From NCBI GenBank assembly GCA_025345505.1, contig JANVCC010000121.1, forward strand, positions 192,350 to 256,349: a DNA stretch of 64,000 bases, read 5' to 3'. This document shows, one piece after another, positions 24,201 to 33,790 of this stretch. How positions within the stretch are numbered: the first letter of the stretch is position 1; each line of letters begins with the position of its first letter. Both the position numbers and the translations under genes were made by a program. The notes beneath the pieces were generated by a model, which worked only from the letters and a program-made list of their open reading frames with translations, did not search any database and was not told the origin of the DNA. This stretch comes from Todiramphus chloris collaris. Its lineage: Eukaryota; Chordata; Aves; Coraciiformes; Alcedinidae.

Positions 24201-27200
24201 TTCTTCTTCTAGAAGAATAAAATTAAACATTTAGTTCCTTGTTAAAATAAAGACAGGACTTGTCATGTAACAGCATGACAATTTTAGGTGGGGTTAAGGA
24301 GCCTTCTCATTCTGGCTTTATATGTGCACTGTTTCCTCTGTGCTTCAAAGAGAGGTGACAGTGGACAGAGTGTAAACCAGGGATAACTACGACAGGGAGC
24401 TGGGAGGACTTAATTGCTGTGTAGTATACATCTTCATCTTTTTTTCTCCTATTTATCCTTTTCACCGATGTTCCTTGAAATATTATGGTTAGAGAGACCT
24501 GAAGTGCAGTTAGAGTTTCTTTTAGTTTCTCTCAGCGCTTAACCTTCCCCCACTCCCCGCCCCCCCCCCCCCCCTTTTTTTTTTTCCATTTGTATTCCAG
24601 TGGTCATTACAAAGGGTAAAGTCCCTAATCCTGCTTGATTTCTCCTGTAACAAACTTAGGCTCACGTTGTTAAGCTACTGGTACCTTCAGAATCCACAGG
24701 TGGGGGGATAAGAGAAATATCATTGTACCAATTTCTCCTGAATATAAAGATCACTACAGTTCATGTATTTACTTTTTGATGGAAACATTTCTAGAAGTGT
24801 GGCTCAAAATCACTTGTGAAATGCAAACCTTGTTATTTCCTTCTGCCTTTGCTACTGAACCTGTTTATAAGCTGAAAAGAAACACTTTAGCGTGCCAGCC
24901 TGCAGCACTGGAGCTGCTGTAGGCAGTGGGGTTGGTACTAGGAAAGGCATCATGGTCATACTGGGTAAGGACTGAGACCTCTTTCAGATGAGGTCCTCTA
25001 TGATCATGTTGGCAGAACCCTTCCCAGAAAACATTCCAGGCTAAAAGCTAAAGCAAGCTCTGGCTGAAGCAGCAACATCTGGCTTTTCTGAAAACGCAGG
25101 CTGGCTTCAGGAGAATATACTCTGAGCTCACTGGGCACAGAACTCTGTTCTACTTCTAAATTAGTATCTATTAGTATCTAGTGTTCTCTCTGTGCCTCTT
25201 TAGTTCTCTGTCAGCTTGACCACATTCATTTGAAGTTCCAGTTTACAACTCCTCTCATAGTTTTAAAAACAACCTTTGTGATCTTTACCTGTATTTTTTG
25301 TTTGCTACACTCTGTATTCTCTGCCACCTTTCTCCACTCTGGCTTGGGTCCCAACCCCATATTAGCACGAGTTAGGCCATGCGTTCTCTTTCCACGGAGC
25401 GTTTTCTTTAATGGTTTATGGAGGTGCATTCCTTCTCCCATGTTCACCCCTTTCCCTGGGACTGCAGAAGGATGTTGTGCAGAACAAGTGGCATTGTTTT
25501 TTAGGTGTGGAAGAAATTGAATTCATGCAGCTGATGTTCAGAGAAGATTTCATCAGCGACAGCTATTTTGGTGGGAACCTGCATGGAATCATAGCTACAG
25601 ATGAGGTTCACTTTGGTGAAGGCATGCACCGGAAAGCCTTCCGGAGTAAAGTGATGCAAGGCCTCGTGCCCATGTTCAGTCCTGGCCACCCCTGTGTTCT
25701 CAAAGTGCACAGTGCTATCATGTATGGGACCAAGAGTAAGGATGATCTAGTTCAAAAGAACTACAAGCTGGCACTGCAGGTAAGCTTGCGCTGTCCTTCG
25801 CGAGCAAGAATCATGGGGAAAAGCTGTCTTGCAAATATTCAAACAGACGATCAGTTAAATGTTTTGAGTAATATTCCACAGGCATATCTGTTTGTAACGC
25901 AGGAGTGCTATGTCCAAAATACTGCAAGAGAGTACGCAAAGATATATGCAGCTGAAGCTGAACCCTTGGAAGGCTTTGGGGAAGTACCAGAGTGAGTATA
26001 TATATATATTTATATACATATACACATCTGTGCATATATATTGTTCCATGCCACAGCTGGCCACTGATTGCTAGGAGTAGTTACTAAAGAAGAAGAAAGA
26101 GGAATCCTGAGAACAGTGTTACAGCTGGCATCAGGACCTAACTAATGCTGAGTGTGAAGGTGGTGAGCTAGAGATTCCATTCCCATTAGAGAAGGATAAT
26201 AAGGAGTATTTTGCCTGCAAACAGCAGGCAAAAGGCAGGACTTTGATACAAATTTAGAGGAATTTATTCCTATGAGAACATGAAATTACTCAGTAATACG
26301 ATAAATTACTCCTTCATTGACAGAACTCGCTGGATTTTATTTGTTTTTATCCGTTGATTTCAGGATTATTCCTGTTTTTCTTGTTCATCGCCCTGCTAAT
26401 AACATCCCTTATGCGACAGTGGAGGAGGAGCTGGTTGGGGAGTTTGTGAAATACTCTGTCAGGGATGGCAAGGAAGTAAATTTCCTGAGAAGGGACTCAG
26501 AGGCTGGCCAGAAGTGTTGCACCTTCCAGCACTGGGTGTATGAGAAGACCAATGGAAACTTGCTTGTCACTGACCTGCAAGGTGAGTGGGGGCAATGGCT
26601 TTCCCTCCATGCAGGCTGGTGACCGCTTGCGGTCAGTCCCCGTCACCACAGAACTTCCGGAGACTTAGTTTGGAGAAATTGCACTCTGGCTTGCGCGTGC
26701 CGTTGGCAGTGCTGCCTGTGCTCCTTCTGTAACCTTAGAATGGGCAGAGTCATCTCCGGATGCAGACAGTGCCCTGGCCCTGCGCCCGTTTGACACAGCA
26801 TCTCGCGCAGAGCAGAATAAAAGATAGGATAGACAGTTAGGGTACTTCCTTTCCTAGCCTCTTTTAAGTGTGCTGTGTTTATTTGCGCGTGTGTTACCCG
26901 AGGGAACAGAAAGACATTAATTGCCTACTGTGGCAGCAGGGTCTAACATTATTAACTTATGCAGTATTATGATGTTTATCTAATCAGCAGAGAAAGGGAG
27001 CATTCACCTAGAGCGTGAAAACAGTTTGGAAAAGCAAACCCAAAATCTTACACTCTTAACAGGAAAATTGGTCTTCCACGAGTCCCCTTAGTAAAAAAGG
27101 ATGCTCAGTGTGAGTCAAGTCTGGCTTGTTGTCTCGCCTCTCCGAGGTGAATGAAATGTGTTGTGAATTAAAGGTGTCAGTTGTTAATAGCATCCTCGTT

Positions 27201-30200
27201 CTTCGCTACTACTTGTATTTAAATACTTGACAAGTACCTCTCAACAGTGGAATGCTCCACATTTGGGTCCTGATTAGGTTTGAAGTAACATGTTCCTTCA
27301 AAAAAAAAAGCAGAATTATGCAGGAATTCCCTTCTTGCCTTTAGTAAAAGCTGCCCTTGGGCTCCTGTGTGGGCATGACTCCTGACTGCTGAAATTCTGT
27401 CCCTGTACCCCCCCACCCCCAGTATGCACAGATCTGGTTGAAACGGGGAAAGACAGACCTTTGTTAAAGAAAATCAGGAAAAGGTGGAATCTTCGAAAAT
27501 ATCCCATGTTTTTTAGCAAGAGAAGGTAGGAAAATTAGCAACAAGACATCTAAACAAGACCCCTGAAGTAATTTAAGGGGAGAAGAACGAACAAAATCGT
27601 AGCCTGAGGGAAGCACAACAGCAGAAGTGATATCTGAGCCTCTGTAATGGTTGCTGCCACAAAGGAGAATAGACTGCTGTTGTTGAAGAGAAATATTCTT
27701 CCTCCCTGATTTGAGTGTCTAGGCTGCATTTTTCAGGCCTACCAGTTGAGATTTCTGAGGGTATTTCCCAAGGAAAATAGTCTGAAAGCCATCATTTTCC
27801 TGTACAGAAAAAACTGCACGCGGCAGAACAGGATTTTGGCTATAAAAAGTCAACAAAGGAATAGATTTAAAACCGCGAAGTTTTTGTAAATACTGAATGA
27901 GAAGGAGATTTGGGATCTCTCACCCAAAATAGGAGTTTGACTGGCCTATTGCTATTTGATTGGCAAAGCAAATATGCAGTTCCTGCTGATAAACACTGTA
28001 GTCCAAGTTTACAAAGGATCGAAACCACAAAACCCATAAATATACACATCTCGGGGCAGGTGTGTGAGCCAAGATTTTGTATGTTTCTTAAAATGCTGTC
28101 ATTGAAGTGTAATCCTTCCTCCCCCCCACTGGCTGTCTAGCGCAGGAGAGAAGGTATGACTTACAGAAACTGCTAGTGATACAGAGCACAGACACCTATT
28201 TTTAATCGGGGTACCTTAAAATATTTGGAAAAAATAATGACAAATAACTAAAAAATGTGAGTCAATAAATAATACTTAATGCCTCTGTATACGGTGCTTC
28301 TGAATCTGAAGATATTCCTAGAAATTCTAGTCTAACATAAGCTCTCTGTTTCCCTGGTGCCTTGCAGGTGTAGGAATGAAGTTAACTGACGTTGGCATAG
28401 CAACGCTGGCCAAAGGGTGAGCGAAACATGATTTCTCAACAGCGTGGTTTTGCATTACGTATCAGTCTCTTCACGGTGTAAATGTGTTGGGGGAGGGTGC
28501 ACTGGAAATTTATTCTTGCTTTAACTGGGGAAGAAAACAGTCCTCAACTGACTCTTTTAACTTATTTTTATTCATACTTACGGGAAACTGCCCATAAGGG
28601 AAACACATTTATTTTGTCCTAATAGGATGGGGGCTTTGCTTTTTCCTCATGCCTCCCTTAAAATAGGCTTATTCAAAGGACATTTCATGAGTGAAATCAA
28701 GGCCTCTGGTGACTTACAAGCAAAGTTCTTGACTTGGTGGTCTATCAACTGCAGGAAGGTAAGGCTGCAAGTGCAGGGCCAACATCGGCTCCAGCCTGGG
28801 ATACCTGATAAAAAAGGAAATGTGTTAAGGGACTTGATGGTAAGCCATTCCCTTCTCTCTCAAAATCAGTAATTCTGATCTCTAACAAAATATCTCTTCG
28901 GAATATTTTTTTTTAAAATGAGGCCTGTTTTCCTAGTTTTGCTGTGGCTTCTGGTCTTTTGGGACATGTAAGCGTGTGCACAAAGATACAGGACTTTAAT
29001 GTTCTAACTTTATTCCACTTCTCTTAAGGTTTGGTTAATTAAATCTTCCAGTTATAGCACAGGTCAAAAGAGCCATTGATAGGAACAGGCACTGGAGGCA
29101 GCCATGCCAACCTGCTGGCTGCTGTAAGGGAAAGGGCATCGGGGTAAATGTCTGTCACCAATGCTTTAAATTCATTCTCTCCTTTGAGAAGGTGTCAGGA
29201 AAAGGGAGATCTGATCACATGTATTCAGTCATTACACTAAACTGAGGCTTGTCTAGATACCCTCACAATACCTTAAAAATGATTGAAAAATCAAGCCTGG
29301 AATATTCTGGGAAAATCCTCAACATTTGCAGGCTGGCATCTTTTCAAAACTTAGACTGATTTACTCTCTTGGCTGTGGATCCAAAGTGAAATCAGTTGAA
29401 ATGAAGTTGCGTCATCCTGTTAAAAAACAACACATAAAAAATGTATTTAGGCAACACTGTTCCCTGGAATCAGGAGGATTATAGAAATGCTTTAATGGAT
29501 GTTGTCCAGCTCAGTATGGGAAATTCCTCCTATAAAACGACATGTTGGACTAGGGAAGAAGAAGGTGAGTGAGAAAATGAATATGCAGTGCAAGCTGTAG
29601 TAAGGATCATGTCAGTCTCTTACAAGGAAATACCATTTCCCTTCATGAAAAACCTCTTAAAAATGTTGAGTATTATTTTGTTAGTCATTTAGATGATGAT
29701 ATTGCTACAAGGCAACAGATTTTTCGCAGTCCTGTATTTTTTATTTGTGCTCCTTTCCCAGAAAGGACATGTCTGCATTAATATCTGCAGTTTGAGTTTT
29801 GATTCTGCGAGCCTGGATGGAGGGATCAAACACGTACACAGAATTCATAATTATTTCTGTTGCTGCTTTTGGTAGTGTGCAGCCATGCTGATGAGAGGTT
29901 GTCTGTTTCACATGTTGGGGAGAACATACATTGTCCTACTGAAGTGAAGAATACAGTATGCTCATGTTACAATTTTAACGGCACCCTTAGAGAAGATACA
30001 AAGTTGATAGTTTGGTGTAATTGCCTATGGAAATTCCCAGTTTCCTCAACCACTCTGCAGAGGTAATGACCTCACCGATCACAGACAGTTCCTCTGCCTC
30101 CAGTTCTTCTAAGTCTGGGCCAATCGCTCCGGACAAACCAAAATTATCCTTGGGAAATGCTTCTGCGGTCTGTGACGAATGAAAGAACGTTCATATTGTC

Positions 30201-33200
30201 CCTGGTTGGAATGTAAATAATGATTCTAATTTTACTTTGAGATTAAACTTGTGATCAGGGGAAAAAAGAAAAGAAAACCCCATCCATCTCCCCCACCCCC
30301 AGCCTGCTCACAGTGCAGTCAAGCTTTCAAATAATCTAATGTCATAGTACAAACTGGTTTTGATGAATTTGCAAAAGCCATATAGCAACTGTCATGAATT
30401 ATTCACGGCCATTATTTATCCTGCAGTGTTTCTTGTAAACCAAGCACAATAAACAGGATGTATTAACATTTTATACCTATATTCCACATTACTCATTGCT
30501 ATTAATGATTTTTAGGGGGGTCTAGACTCGTATTCCAAGCCCGAGCAAACACATCTGGATGAGCATGTATGAATCCTTCGTATTCATCTTTCCCCTCTTC
30601 GTTTAGAGTCTGGGGAGAGATTGGTGTTTTCAACAGTTAACACTCTTCAAAGTCATTCTGCTCTTTTATCCTTTCTATGACTCTTCTATCAGAGAACTGG
30701 AAACCAAAAAGACCCAAAGCAAAGGGTCATTTATTCAATGAGGTGAGGCAGCTGCAATACAGGTTCTGTCAGCAGAGGGCGAAGCCGAACTAGAAACCTG
30801 GGAAGTGTTCTTAACGTAGCCACTGGGGCGCAGCAGAGGCAGGCAATCGGTTCTTTAAGTCGTTTGCTAGGTTCTTCGGTGAACGCCGGCAGAACCCATG
30901 CAACACAGGGACTGGCTTCGAAGTGAGCCAGGTTAGAAGCTGTGCACGAGTGCCCAGGTATTTATCCAATAATGGTGAACACAAAGACATAGGAATTGGG
31001 AGCACAGTGACCCACGGTCGCGGTAATTAACAGGAGTGCTGTTTGCCAAATGTAGAATGGAAAGGTTGTCTGGTTTCGGGCCGTTGACAAATTTAGTTTT
31101 GCTCTACGTGTCAAGAGGCACTGGGGAGTTTAAGCCAAATCCAATATTTCCCCCTTCAGATTTAAGGAAGATTTGGTTTGGGCCAACCCCCGTCTCTCAA
31201 GTCTGGGAGACGGAAGTCTGTCCAGGTGTTATTTATCAGTCATCTAGTCAATTAATAGTGCCTGCTGTGCAAAATAACAGATTCCTATTCGTCAAGGCTT
31301 GAATGGTCACCTGTTTGTTGTTATCGAACGCAAAACATGCGAGAGCAATACGGACTGTACAATTTAGAAGTCATCCACTAATGGAGACTCTCCCCGACTT
31401 ACATACCACAGGCTTTAACAGCGCAGAATGGTTTGAGGTAAGCTCACAAGTCCTGCCAAATTACAGCAGTGCTCTGGTTATTAGGTCTGCCCAGAACAAA
31501 TGATGCAGTCTGGAAGCGCACAAGGGGGGCTCTGTGGAAGCAGTGGCCAACAAACGGCAAACAGCTGGGATGGCTCTGATATAAAACTGTGGTCCTGTGT
31601 CTGTAGATTATCTTTTCGATGGCCTGCTATAAGATGTGGGGCTGTCTGCACACTACAGAGCCAGACCAGGCTCACTTGTGCCTCTCAACTTCCAAAACAG
31701 ACAAGGAGTCCACATCTGTAGACACGAGACCAAATGCAAACCTGTTGTTGTAAGACAAGGGAAATGAGGATGGCTTGATTTGAGAGCAAGGCTAGTAAAA
31801 TAAAAATAATCATGGTTTTAATAGAAATGTTCTGCCTCTAGCTTACAAGATATTTATGTTTCTACTTTTACTGCATATATTTCTGGTGTGTTGAATCCTA
31901 AAGCTGAAGTTAGTTAGCACAGCATTCAGTTTATTCAAAGGGTCTCTTGCTCATAGTATTGTCTGAGGCAATGCTATTGTCTTGGCTCTTTGTTTAGATG
32001 TTCTTTCAACGACATACAGGAAATGACAAATATCAAATACAGACAGGAGAGCTGTTTACACAGACTTGTGTGTACTTCATGAGAAAAGGGAATTCTTTTG
32101 CTCTACTTTTTCATTCCTAGACTATTTCCACAAAGAAATGAATGTTTTCAGAATTTTATAAAATAAGAAAAGCACATGAAGAAATTTTCTTTAGCTGCAA
32201 CAAAATGGCCACCTAGGGAAAAAAAGAGCAAGAGCAAGAGACAGAGTGCATGGTCATTTTGCAGCCACAAATTAAAATAGCCAGCATTCAATGCAGTGAA
32301 ACTTCTCACCTGGAGGCTACTTACCATTAACATTTCTGCCAGAACACCCCTGCACAAAGCACAGGAGCAGTTCGGCCTCTCAGGCTTGCAGCAGGAATGG
32401 AGAGTTTCAGACACCAGAGTAAGCAGATGCTAGCCAAGGGCTGTCCGCCTCATTATTGCCGCAGACGTCTGTGTCACACACACTGCTGCAGCACCCAGCC
32501 CTGACACGCTATCACAGTGGAAGGTGCTGTAACAACAGCTGGTTTTGCCACTGGCATTTACTGGAAAGACTCAGTGATTAATTGAATAGTCATGATAAAT
32601 TACCCAATGTATTTTGGTCTAAATTACTGCTCTTTGCTGGCAGTGCAAAGCCTCTAGTTTCTAGAGTCAGGGTCACAGCTTGATACAAAGAGATTTTCTT
32701 GCCGAGTAGAGGGCTGTTTGCCTGTGCAACATGCTCTGCTGATGTATCTGGAGCATATGAAGGAGCTCAGGTATGAAGTCTCAAGTCTATTGTAATTTCC
32801 ACAAAGGACTGAGGGAATATTTCATTATCTTGCTGAGCTCCAGGGTATAGTCCTGAAGTAACATTTGCACTCCTCTTAAACTTCCTTTGGGTAAACAAGA
32901 AGGTAATGAGGAGAGGGAAAGGAGAGGAGAGGAAGTAAATCTTAATCCTTTGTGATCCCTCTGGCTGTTTATAACAGTCTAGATGAGTGGTTTCTCTAGA
33001 GCAGGGTAGGCTTACTACCTCTTCAACTTAGAGGGTAACCTTGTCTGGTATGAACAGCTTCACTGGGTGGGGAAAAGCAGCTCAGCCAGACCCACTACAG
33101 GAGCTTTATTTCACTGAAATACATATTTAACATTCAGAACCTCTGACTTCAGGAGAAGAATCTGAAAATAAAATATTGGCATGAGAAGACAAAAAGGACT

Positions 33201-33790
33201 CCTAAATACTTATGATGAGATAGCTGAACTCCAAAGATAAAGTCAGCAGACAGTTACGTTCCCGTCTAAATGAAATGAAAAATAGTAGTCAGGACACAGA
33301 CCACAGAACTATGCCTCTTTAACCCTTTTCCCTCTTCTGTTACTATGTATTACCTGGTTCCCTTCACCTCTCAATGGGTCAGTTCGATTTTCTGTGACAA
33401 GATTTAGTGCTTCTCAAAACAGCATGGGTTGGTAAGAAGAGACTTGCTTAACGTTTTCAACTTGCTTATGAGTCAACCATCATACTCTGCCTCCCTGTAC
33501 TGAAAATGAATCTTGAAATCCCTTTTGGCTTTCTTTTTTTTCTTTGTTGCTACAGATACAAAGGTTTTAAAGGCAACTGCTCAATTTCCTTCATTGAGCA
33601 GTTCAGAGCCCTCCACCAGTGCAATAAGTACTGTGAGATGCTGGGGCTGAAATCTCTCCGAACCACTCATCAAAAACAGAGGAAAGCAACATCCATGAAA
33701 AGCAAAAATCTACCGAACTCATCAACCATAAAGAAAACAGTGCCCAAGAAAGCAAGAGAACCTAGAGACTTCATTTCTTCAGAGCACTGA
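7906..33790 (+). CDS. ALPK2: ALPK2, alpha-kinase 2 (heart alpha-protein kinase), ten coding exons
   Basis: ALPK2 is an atypical (alpha-kinase family) Ser/Thr protein kinase, enriched in heart and linked in other vertebrates to WNT signalling during cardiac development. Joining the ten exons listed separately gives 5,421 nt with stop, an exact multiple of three coding 1,806 residues; every junction has GT-AG ends and matching phase. Residues 1-1414 are low-complexity, Ser/Glu/Asp rich and probably disordered. An Ig domain spans about 1415-1507 (Cys1438, Trp1451, Tyr1486-x-Cys1488). The alpha-kinase domain spans about 1519-1770, with Lys1585 in VLKV, the DLQG motif at Asp1710, LTD at Asp1720, and a zinc-type set His1696, His1749, Cys1751, Cys1755. 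I chose ATG 7906 because it is the first in-frame Met and has A at -3 and G at +4. Human ALPK2 is longer (about 2,170 residues) and starts with another Ig domain, so the true N terminus may lie upstream. Confidence 0.95.
11385..11598 (+). repeat. CR1 LINE 3' end, truncated
   Basis: It contains the CR1 tail landmarks 'caacaggctgcccagggcag', 'tcaccatccctggatgtatt', 'ttggacttgatgatctta' and the terminal 'gattctgtga' unit. Only the 3' end is present, as usual for avian CR1 copies. Several diverged positions suggest an old insertion. Confidence 0.9.
12221..12362 (-). repeat. CR1 LINE fragment, antisense
   Basis: It reads as the reverse complement of the CR1 3' region: 'attggaaggcaccttaaaga', 'tcatctagttccaagccccc', 'tgagcagggatacctcccac', 'cctggccttgaacacatcca'. 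It ends abruptly, so it is a 5'-truncated piece. Confidence 0.9.
13811..14219. repeat. GATA/GAAA tetranucleotide microsatellite array
   Basis: About 400 bp of mixed GATA and GAAA units: mostly (GATA)1-5 separated by single GAAA at the left, and GAAA-rich towards the right. It is interrupted by ten N. One frame on the complementary strand stays open because the repeat reads as Phe-Leu-Ser-Ile; that is an artefact, not a gene. Confidence 0.97.
13941..13950. other. Assembly gap (10 N) inside the tetranucleotide array
   Basis: Ten N are flanked on both sides by the same GATA/GAAA repeat, so array length is not resolved by this assembly. Confidence 0.99.
15671..15704. repeat. Perfect inverted repeat, 15-bp arms and 4-nt loop
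   Basis: Left arm CTTGTTCCCAAGTCC, loop CAAT, right arm GGACTTGGGAACAAG; every arm position is complementary. It lies in an ALPK2 intron with no obvious transposon around it. Confidence 0.95.
16789..19657 (+). CDS. ALPK2: ALPK2 giant central exon (2,869 nt)
   Basis: The exon begins in phase 0 after TTTGTAG and ends in phase 1 at AAAG|GTAAGA. It codes residues 459-1414, with no recognisable fold, many Ser, Glu, Gln and Asn residues, and scattered Cys. Its C-terminal part turns basic ([13 protein letters not shown], then a Lys-rich stretch) just before the Ig domain, as in human ALPK2 where I recall a similar HLAEGVKKK sequence. The open frame continues into the intron to 19752, but that extension is not coding. 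The matching human exon is larger, so this region has changed length a great deal. Confidence 0.93.
19658..22156 (+). other. ALPK2 intron, 2.5 kb, holding a solo LTR
   Basis: GTAAGA donor and TTTCAAG acceptor. Apart from the LTR at 21535-21909, no gene or other repeat was recognised. Confidence 0.85.
21535..21909 (+). mobile_element. Solo LTR of an avian ERVL-type endogenous retrovirus
   Basis: A 375-bp unit begins TGTCCTGGGTTCAGC and ends GAGCCGTGACA, flanked on both sides by the same 5-bp GGTCC (21530-21534 and 21910-21914), which is a target-site duplication. It has a TATA-like ctatataagg near 21658 and a poly(A)-like attaaa near 21779. No internal retroviral genes are nearby, so it is a fossil left by recombination between two LTRs. 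Family assignment rests on the terminal sequence and 5-bp duplication. The intact duplication suggests it is not among the oldest copies. Confidence 0.85.
22157..22304 (+). CDS. ALPK2: ALPK2 exon: first half of the Ig domain
   Basis: Phase 1 acceptor TTTCAAG, donor AAG|GTGGGT in phase 2, 148 nt. It begins [14 protein letters not shown] and contains the B-strand Cys (LCCQF) and C-strand Trp (TITWTKD) of an I-set-like Ig domain. The equivalent human segment, as I recall it, differs at only a minority of positions. Confidence 0.95.
22305..23263 (+). other. ALPK2 intron splitting the Ig domain
   Basis: GTGGGT donor, TTCCAG acceptor, 959 bp, AT-rich. No repeat or RNA gene was recognised. Confidence 0.9.
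23264..23391 (+). CDS. ALPK2: ALPK2 exon: second half of the Ig domain
   Basis: 128 nt between TTCCAG and GAAG|GTAAAT, phase 2 to phase 1. It holds the F-strand signature KDQGMYYCC and the G-strand GKVTAEFNL, completing the Ig domain begun in the previous exon. Confidence 0.95.
23489..23524 (+). CDS. ALPK2: ALPK2 36-nt micro-exon
   Basis: The exon lies between TTTTCTTGTAG and CAAG|GTAAGT, phase 1 on both sides, and codes about 12 residues ([12 protein letters not shown]) linking the Ig domain to the kinase domain. Human ALPK2 has a linker of the same length (VLKQLSSRQDTK, from memory). The symmetrical phase means it could be skipped without a frameshift. Confidence 0.9.
23525..25504 (+). other. 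ALPK2 intron, 2.0 kb, between micro-exon and kinase domain
   Basis: GTAAGT donor, TTTTTTAG acceptor. It contains a C15T11 tract at 24560-24585; nothing else was recognised. Confidence 0.9.
24560..24585. repeat. Poly-C then poly-T tract (C15 T11)
   Basis: A homopolymer run of 15 C followed directly by 11 T. The length may be inaccurate because such tracts are prone to sequencing error. Confidence 0.95.
25505..25779 (+). CDS. ALPK2: ALPK2 exon: N lobe of the alpha-kinase domain
   Basis: 275 nt, phase 1 acceptor TTTTTTAG and phase 0 donor CAG|GTAAGC. Coding starts GVEEIEF and includes DSYFGG, the [15 protein letters not shown] strand-loop-strand region and the VLKV lysine (residue 1585), the expected nucleotide-binding lysine of the N lobe. 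Confidence 0.96.
25780..25902 (+). other. 123-bp intron that is open in frame within the kinase domain
   Basis: GTAAGC donor and ACGCAG acceptor, phase 0 on both sides, length divisible by three and no in-frame stop. Retention would add 41 residues between Gln1610 and Glu1611. It lacks a strong polypyrimidine tract. Confidence 0.85.
25903..25991 (+). CDS. ALPK2: ALPK2 exon: alpha-kinase domain, helical segment
   Basis: 89 nt from acceptor AACGCAG (phase 0) to CCAGA|GTGAGT (phase 2). It codes [20 protein letters not shown] and GFGEVPE, nearly identical to human ALPK2. The preceding intron is only 123 bp. A TA-rich microsatellite begins directly after the donor. Confidence 0.96.
25992..26363 (+). 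other. ALPK2 intron with TA-rich microsatellite
   Basis: 372 bp. A (TA)n-like tract with interruptions covers about 25997-26042, directly after the splice donor. Acceptor TGATTTCAG. Confidence 0.85.
26364..26581 (+). CDS. ALPK2: ALPK2 exon: catalytic core of the alpha-kinase domain
   Basis: 218 nt from TTTCAG (phase 2) to CAAG|GTGAGT (phase 1). It codes the [10 protein letters not shown] strand, [18 protein letters not shown] and the FQHWVYEKT...VTDLQG catalytic stretch. His1696 is a probable zinc ligand and Asp1710 a probable catalytic residue, by analogy with TRPM7-type alpha-kinases. Confidence 0.96.
26582..28367 (+). other. ALPK2 intron, 1.8 kb
   Basis: GTGAGT donor and CCTTGCAG acceptor. 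No repeat, RNA gene or extra exon was recognised. Confidence 0.85.
28368..28416 (+). CDS. ALPK2: ALPK2 short exon with the LTD motif
   Basis: 49 nt from CCTTGCAG (phase 1) to AAAGG|GTGAGC (phase 2). It codes [16 protein letters not shown], which completes DLQG-VG and supplies Asp1720 of the LTD motif (usually LTDP in alpha-kinases; ALPK2 has LTDV). I recall the human residues as identical. Confidence 0.95.
28417..33555 (+). other. ALPK2 intron, 5.1 kb, before the last exon
   Basis: GTGAGC donor and GCTACAG acceptor. About 30.7-31.7 kb has more CpG than its surroundings and may be an unrecognised inserted element. No coding exon was seen. Confidence 0.8.
33556..33790 (+). CDS. ALPK2: ALPK2 last coding exon: zinc-binding end of the kinase and C-terminal tail
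   Basis: The acceptor is TTGCTACAG, phase 2. The exon codes YKGFKGNCS and the HQCNKYC motif (His1749, Cys1751, Cys1755), the zinc-site signature of alpha-kinases, then a Lys/Ser-rich tail that diverges from human. TGA is at 33788-33790. It follows a 5.1-kb intron, the second largest after the 7.5-kb one at 9280. Confidence 0.95.

Noticed and set aside
25411-25504. Upstream extension of the kinase-domain open frame
   Set aside because: The acceptor at 25504 and the phase of the preceding micro-exon show that this is intron.
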